DNA from: Eledone cirrhosa
Taxonomy: Eukaryota > Mollusca > Cephalopoda > Octopoda > Eledonidae
Assembly: GCA_964016885.1 (NCBI GenBank)
Contig: OZ024743.1
Coordinates: 339,629,907-339,693,906, forward strand
Length of the DNA: 64,000 nt
Direction: 5' to 3'
The position numbers were made by a program, and so were the translations under genes. Of the stretch, positions 58,048-64,000 are shown piece by piece. The notes below the pieces were generated by a model, which did not search any database, was not told the origin of the DNA, and was given only the letters and a program-made list of their open reading frames with translations. Each line of letters starts with the position of its first letter. The first letter of the stretch is position 1.

Positions 58048-61000
58048 ATGGCCGTATTAAGAGTAGGAAGTTTAAATGTTCGAGGCCTGGGATCGTCCTG
58101 GAAGTAGGGTCACCTGCTCAACGACCTCAGGTCTCTAGAAATGGATGTAATAGCCGTCAGCGAGACCAGGATTTCCGACACGCGCGTACTAGCCGCCATT
58201 TTCGACGACTATCAGATCTTTGCATCTGTTAGCTGGCCGGGAATGGGAGGCGGGGTGGCAGTGCTGTTTAGGAAAAGCCTGGATCTCAAGGTAAGGTCGA
58301 TCTTCCGGGACCCGGACGGGAAGTTGGTGGTCCTGGACGTGAACAGTAACGAAGGTGGTGCCTTTAGACTGGTGGCCGTCAATGCCTCTACTGGGGCAGG
58401 ACAACTGGACTTCTTTAGACGCCTGGAAGCCTTTCTGGGTACGTTTCGCCCTTTACTGTTAGCGGGGGACTAGAACGGCATCTTAGACGCACGCTGGGAC
58501 TGCGTGGGAGTGTCCGATAGGAGCGGGGAGGTGCAAAAGCCTCAAGAACCTGATCAGCCAGTTCCAACAGTCTGACAGGTACCAACTAGATTCCCCTAAT
58601 GCGCCAGTGTGGACCTGGACTAACCGCATAGGGTCATCTAGATCGTATATAGACAGGATATTCATTGGGAAAATAGACAGAAATAGTGTAAGCTGTCCAC
58701 GTTTTGAAACGGTCGCCTATTCAGATCACAAGTTTGTGATATGTATGGTCGACCTAGATAAGACGCGTAGGTTAGGACCGGGTTACTGGAAGCTAAACAT
58801 GTCATTTCCGGCACATAAGGCTTACAGGGACCAGGTCAACAATTTAGTTAAGAAAAAGTTGGCAGGGGGAGTCGTCAACAATAGATGGGGGGGGGGGGCT
58901 CTCAAAGGAAAGATTAGAGTAATGTCGATGATAGAGTTTAGCAAAGAAGTAGCGTTAGAGACGAACCGAGACGGGCACGAGCTGAGCGATTCCAAGAGGA
59001 TGTGTGAGGCCTTTCGCCAACATTTTGCTCAGTTGTTCGGGGGAAGTGGCGGGTCAGAGATGGTGGCGGACTTCAGTCCCTACCTCGATGGCTTGCCGCA
59101 ACTCTCGACGGCTGATGCTGGGCGCTGCGAAAGGCCAATTACTTCAGCCGAGATTCAGGATGCCCTTGTTGGCTGCATGAGGCGCAAGTCACCCGGTTTG
59201 GATGGTCTGCCCTACGAGCTTTACGTAAATATGCCAGACTTGTTCTCCAATCTCCTCGAAGCCCTCTACTGCAACTGGCAGCAAAACGGGAGTATTCCCA
59301 GTTCTGTGAGCCGGGGTGTAGTGACGCTGATAAGGAAAGACGAGAACAAGAGGGACACATTAGACAATTTCAGGCCCATAACTCTGCTCAAAACAGAGTT
59401 TAAGATTTTGGCCAAGGTGTTAGCGAAGAGGTTGGCGCTTGTCGTCGGGGATTTGGTTGGGGAGGCGCAAACTTGCGCAATCACAACCAGGTCCATACAC
59501 GACAATCTCCACCTAATGCGATACATCATAGAGAGCGTAGGGTGTAAACCTGGCTTCGGTGGGGCTCTGATCAATTTAGATCAATCGAAAGCATTCGATA
59601 GGGTCGACCATCGGTACATGGAGTTTGTCCTCAAGGCGGCTGGCTTCGGCCCCGTCTTCAGAAGCTGGATCGCTACAATGCACAGCGGCACCTGCTCGAT
59701 GGTCAAAATTAATGGCCACCTCTCGGAACCGTTTCAGGTCTCCCGATCGGTCCGTCAAGGGTGCCCTCTCTCCTCCCTTCTGTACGTATTGACTCGCTAG
59801 CCTTTACTGCGGAAGCTGGAGCTGTTGCAGGGCATCCCGCTCGAACCGGGACGCGGAAAGGCTGTGTCGGCTTATGCGGACGACATGACCGTGATGGTGT
59901 CGGACACCTCAGAAATCGAGGTGGTCGGCAACATATTGGAGGAATATGAAAGGTTGACGGGAGCAAAACTTAACCCGGAAAAGTCGGTGGGCTTGCAACT
60001 CGGCACCTGGAGAGGCAAGTCCATGCTGTCCAACAGCGACGTTAGGCGCTGGACGGACGGACCGGTAAAGAGGCTAGGGGTTTGGTTCGGGCCAGTTCTC
60101 CAGATGGATAAGAATTGGGACGAGGTGACGGGCAGGGTAGCCAGTCTCACCCAGAAATGGGCTGGGATGAAGCTATCACTGAAAGGTCGGGCGGAGGTGG
60201 CGAACGCGTACATCGCGTCCGTCATCTACTAACGTCTGACCGTCGTCCCTTGCCCCCGTTCGCGCCTCGCCATCTTGGAGCGGCTCCTCTTCAAATTCTT
60301 GTAGAGGGGTCAGGTTCCGCTGGTGAAGCGGTCCATCTGCTGCCAGCACCCTCTACGTGGAGGGCTGGGCATGCCGTGGATAATGATGCGCAGGCACGCG
60401 CTGAGGCTGCGGCATCTCCAGATATTCTGCCTAAACGGTGAACAGGTGTGGTCGCCGTTTGTCAGACGGGCCTTTGCGCAGCTCCTTTCTTTGACTGAGT
60501 TGCAGTCCTGGGTCAAGAAGAGACCGAGACTGGGTGACTGGCATCTGGAATGTTGCCAGGCACTCACTGCCCTCTACCAGGCGGGCAATGCGGTCAGTGG
60601 AACTTACACTCTCGAGTTCTATAGAGGATTACTGGTGGGCAAGTGCGACGACGCACTCGGAGAGGCTCTGGGAGTCAACGAAGTCAAACTAACCAGTCTG
60701 TACCGCAGGACTTTCGAGCCGGGGACTATGGATAATTTCCAAAAATCCCTCTACCGGGGGGCACTGCCGGTTCGAGATAAACTCTACAGGCACGAAAGTG
60801 CTGTCAGACGGACCTGCCCGAGATGCGCGCAGAGCGACGAAACTGTTCTGCACGCACTCGTCCTGTGTCCGTGCATTACTGACTTGTGGAATTATGTTGA
60901 ACAGCTGTTGTCGCGTGTAGAATGGATCCGGCTATCGGCCGAGTCCATAGTGAAGATCGACCCACCGCCTTCTTTTGGCCAGGAAGGGCAGGCAATTTTC

Positions 61001-61231
61001 CTCTGTCTGGTGGCAGTAGCGAAAGAGGTTGTATGGTGGACGAGGTTGAAAGGACTGAAGACAGACACTTTTCTCTTCGGCCAATCCCTCATCAACTTTT
61101 TCAAGTTTCACTTGGAAAGGAAGGTGAGGGTGGAGAGAGAAGTGCTGCCCCCCAGTACATTTGCTGAAAGGTGGGTGAATGTGGCGAGAATGGCCCGTGT
61201 GAGTGGGCCTACTCTGGTCATGCGGCTGTAG
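58048..61231 (+). pseudogene. LINE copy 1 ORF2: APE endonuclease, RT, CCHC; broken
   Basis: Starts ATG 58048 ('MAVLRVGSLNVRGLGSSWK', then stop). Endonuclease motifs: 'SLNVRGL', 'VSETRI', 'LLLAGD' followed by a stop where GDWNG is expected, and 'YSDHKFV' (58720-58740). RT: 'MRRKSPGLDGLPYELY', 'DNFRPITLLKTEFKI', motif A 'INLDQSKAFDRVDHRY', motif B 'VRQGCPLSSLLYVL', catalytic 'AYADDMTVMV' (59870-59900). C-terminal 'CPRCAQSDETVLHALVLC' is the CCHC motif (about 60814-60870). Stops at about 58105, 58472, 59800, 60230 and 60302, and a frameshift near 58530. Compared with copy 2, a segment before 'CEAFRQHF' is deleted near 58900, beside a G run. Confidence 0.85.
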
Positions 61232-61532
61232 GTAGGTAAATTTGAAGAGGAGAGGGGTGCCCTTCCAAGGTGCTCTCGAAGCGTCGGGTCGTTCAGGACT
61301 GTTGGGGTACCTGAGCGAACCCTAGGTGGTCATCCCCCCTATTGGAGAATTTTTTCTTGTTGTAATTTTATTGTTACTTTATTGTTACTTTGTTATTGTT
61401 ACTTTGTTTATTGATATTGTTTACTCGATTTTTCTGTAAAACCCCACTGTCCCAGTCTTTTGTATTGTCCCCTATATGTCGGCCCTTGTGGCCAATAAAT
61501 GAAATCATTATTATTATTATTATTATTATTAT

Positions 61533-64000
61533 CGATAATTTCAGGCCCAAACCCTGCTAAACGCAGAGTTTAGTGATAGAGGAAAATAGAGTAGAGGGAG
61601 AGATAGTCAGAAAGCTAGAAGAGGCGTTTAGGACAGGCATCGCAACCGACGTGCTTGCGGCGAGATTAGCACTCGACCAATTCTTCAACGCAAAACACGA
61701 AGGCTGAGTTGTTAGAGCTAGAGCGCGTGCTCTGAAACACGAGGGGATAAAAGCCGTCCAATGGGCCCGGGTGGCAGAGGCGCGACGTGGCAACAAAGCC
61801 ACAATTCGGTCTTTGTCTGACCAAAACGGGTGCGTGTTGTTCGAACCCGAGCAGATGTGTGAAGCTTTTCAGCAGCACTTTGCTGAACTGTTCGGGAGCA
61901 GCGGTGGCCCGGAGGGGGCATGGACTTCAGTGCATACCTCGACGGACTGCCTCGGCTCTCGACGACCGCAGTGTTGCGAAAAGCCAATAACAGCCGGTGA
62001 AATACGGGAAGTGATGGCTAACTGCACGAGGGGTAAATCGCCAGGTTTGGATGGTCTGCCCTACGAACTTTATGCATTTATGCCAGACTTGTTCAATGAC
62101 CTCTTGGCAGACGTCTACTGCAACTGGCAGCAGAACGGGAGCATTCCCAGTTTTGTGAGCCGGGGAACGGTGGCGCTGCTGAGAAATGACCCGAATAAGG
62201 GGGATGTTATCGATAATTTCAGGCCCATAACCCTGCTAAACGCAGAGTTCAAGATTTTGGCCAAGGTGTTAGCAACGAGGTTGGCGCTTGTCGTCAAGGG
62301 TCTGGTGTGAGAGGCGCTGAAATGCGCCATTCCGGACAGATCCATACATGACAACCTCCACCTCATGTGATACATCATAGAGAGGGTGGTTAAGGAAGGT
62401 GGCACGGGTGGGGCCCTGATCAACTTGGATCAATCCAAAGCATTCGATAGGGTCGACCATCGGTACCTGGCGGCGGTCCTCGAGGCAGCCGGTTTCGGGC
62501 CCATTTTCGGGGGTTGGATCGCTGCGATGTACAGCGACATCTGCTCAGTTGTGAGAGTGAACGGTCACCTGTCGCAGCCGTTCAGCATCATGTGCTCAGT
62601 CCGCCAGGGTTGTCCCTCTCGTCCCTCTTGTACGTATTGGCTCTTGAGCCGTTACTGCACAAACTGGGAGCGATGAGGGGCGTCCCACGCGAACTAGGAT
62701 GCGGGAAATCCGAGTCGGCTTACGCCGACGACATTACCGCGGTGGTGTCGAGCACCAGACACGTCCAGATGCTCGGCACCGCTCTCAAGGAATACGAAGC
62801 GGTGACAGCAGCAAAGATAAACCAGGAAAAGTCGGTGGGCTTGCAGCTCGGCACCTGGAGAGGCAAGTCCATGCCGTCCGACAGCGTCGTGGGGCGTTGG
62901 ACGGACGGGCCGGTTAAATTGCTCGGGGTCTGGTTCGGACCGGACCTCCAGATGGAGAAAAACTGGAACGAGGTGACGAGCAAGGTGGCCTCCCTCACCC
63001 AGAAATGGGCCGAGAGGAAGCTGTCCCTGAAAGGCCGGGCGGAGGTGGTGAATGCGTACATCGCATCCGTCATCTGTTACCGCCTCACCGTCGTCCCTTG
63101 CGCCGGCCCAACTCTCACCAAAATGGAGCGCCTCCTCTTCCGCTTTTTGTGGAAGGGACGCGCTCCTATGGTCAGACGATCCATCTGCTGTCAACACCCG
63201 TTGCGTGGAGGACTGGGCATGCCATGGCTGATGATGCGCAAACATGCGCTGAGGCTGCGACATCTCTGGTGCTTCCTTGACGGTGAATAGGTGTGGTCGC
63301 CGTTCGCCAGGCACGTTTTCCCACAGCTTGTCTCCTTGACGGAGCTGCAGTCCTGCGTCAGAAAAAGACCGAGGGATAGCGCTTGGAAACTGGAATGTCT
63401 CCAGGCGCTCAGTGCCCTCTGCCAGCTGGGCACCAGTATCGGTGGAACATCCACCTCGGCGTTCTATAGAGGACTAGTGGAGGGGAAGAGCGACGACGTT
63501 CTCGGAGAGATCCTGGGCGTCGAAGAAGATCAGCTGTTTACTCTCTTCCGGAGAACTTTCAGCCCAGGGCCTATGGATAACTTCCAAAAATCCTTGGCCT
63601 GGCAGTGCTACCGGGGAGCGCTGCCGGTTCGAGATAAGCTCTACAGGCACGGAATTGCCGTCAGCCGAGTCTGTCCGAGATGCGCACAGAGCGACGAAAC
63701 CGTCGTACACGCACTCGTTCAGTGCCCGAGCATTGCTGACTTGTGGAACTATGTCGAACAGTTGCTGTCGCGTGTAGGACTGATCCGGTTATCGACTGAG
63801 TCCATTGTGCAGGTGGTCTCACCATCTTCCTTCGAGGAGGAAGGGCAGGCGGTTTTCATCTGCCTGGTGGCCATGGCAAAAGAGATTGTGTGGTGGACAA
63901 GGTTGAAAGGGTTAAAGACAGACACTTTCCTCTTCGGCGAATCCCTAATTAACTTTTTCAACTTTCACTTGAAAAGGAAAATCAGGGTGGAGAGGCAAGT
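61533..64000 (+). pseudogene. Tx1/L1-like LINE, copy 2, 5'-truncated and running off the window
   Basis: Begins directly at the (TTA)n tail of copy 1. After a 39-bp out-of-place piece (61533-61571) the sequence reads 'GEIVRKLEEAFRTGIATDVL', 'KHEGIKAVQWARVAEARRGN', 'CTRGKSPGLDGLPYELY', 'DNFRPITLLNAEFKI', motif A 'INLDQSKAFDRVDHRYLA', motif B 'VRQGCP' (frameshift about 62615), catalytic 'AYADDITAVV', 'RRSICCQHPLRGGLGMPW', CCHC 'CPRCAQSDETVVHALVQC' (about 63677-63730) and 'WWTRLKGLKTDTFLFGESLI'. Stops at about 62308, 62369 and 63288. The endonuclease is missing and the 3' end lies beyond 64000. Same family as copy 1, somewhat diverged. Confidence 0.85.

Larger units (their letters stand above)
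55827..61532 (+). mobile_element. Tx1/L1-like LINE, near full length, inactivated (copy 1)
   Basis: A 5.7 kb non-LTR retrotransposon: 5' UTR (55827-56040, with an A-rich run before the first ATG), ORF1 (56041-58017), ORF2 (58048-61231), 3' UTR (61232-61502) ending 'GTGGCCAATAAATGAAATCA', and a (TTA)n tail (61503-61532). The APE endonuclease, RT and C-terminal CCHC match the L1 superfamily, and the palm motif wording is closest to Tx1. Several stops and frameshifts are present. Confidence 0.85.

Noticed and set aside
58048..60310. Several Trp-to-stop changes in LINE copy 1 as a sign of targeted G-to-A editing
   Set aside because: Only two clear TGG to TAG changes; the other stops are of different types, so ordinary decay is sufficient.

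Overview
The window looks like intergenic or intronic DNA from a cephalopod mollusc, most probably an Octopus. The evidence is at least a dozen copies of tRNA-derived SINEs of the octopus type (tRNA-like A and B boxes, a 'GGGGTCGATAAAATAAAGTACC' type core and a 'CTGGCCTTGTGCC' tail), very dense (CA)n, (TA)n and (GA)n microsatellites, and numerous Penelope-like, LINE, Helitron and hAT remnants. I found no convincing host gene. Many long open frames are translations of dinucleotide repeats, and several apparent starts are GTG or TTG.

Layout: 0.3-6.5 kb has a decayed LINE, two small inverted-repeat elements and SINE fragments. 6.56-11.47 kb is a Penelope-like element (PLE-1) between two 0.88 kb direct repeats, each carrying a GIY-YIG coding segment, a hammerhead-ribozyme-like motif and the start of ORF1. 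Its RT frame is broken. 11.5-19.4 kb holds PLE-type terminal repeats, inverted-repeat elements and microsatellites. 19.46-24.32 kb is a second Penelope-like element (PLE-2, minus strand) with terminal inverted repeats and two uninterrupted frames that overlap in a -1 relation. 24.5-43 kb contains LINE, SINE, Helitron, hAT and restriction-like-endonuclease LINE fragments plus minisatellites. 43.9-45.3 kb is a 1.37 kb terminal-inverted-repeat element ending in a hammerhead fold. 46.2-48.3 kb has a satellite relative and a LINE with a 5' inversion (twin-priming pattern). 48.4-52 kb is a decayed Helitron. 52-53.7 kb is a 0.41-0.43 kb tandem satellite. 54.6-55.05 kb is an inverted-repeat element with two hammerheads. 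55.8-64 kb holds two head-to-tail copies of a Tx1/L1-like LINE, the second running off the window.

Two observations stand out. First, about twelve hammerhead-ribozyme-like (HHR) folds lie in this 64 kb, in PLE repeats and in small inverted-repeat elements. In three unrelated repeat families the core reads UUGANAA instead of CUGANGA, so the core positions 3 and 8 have changed together (C-G to U-A), as expected if their Watson-Crick pair is selected. Second, PLE-2 appears to make its RT by -1 ribosomal frameshifting: ORF2 has no AUG, an in-frame stop lies just upstream, and the overlap contains the canonical slippery heptamer T TTT TTA in the correct register.
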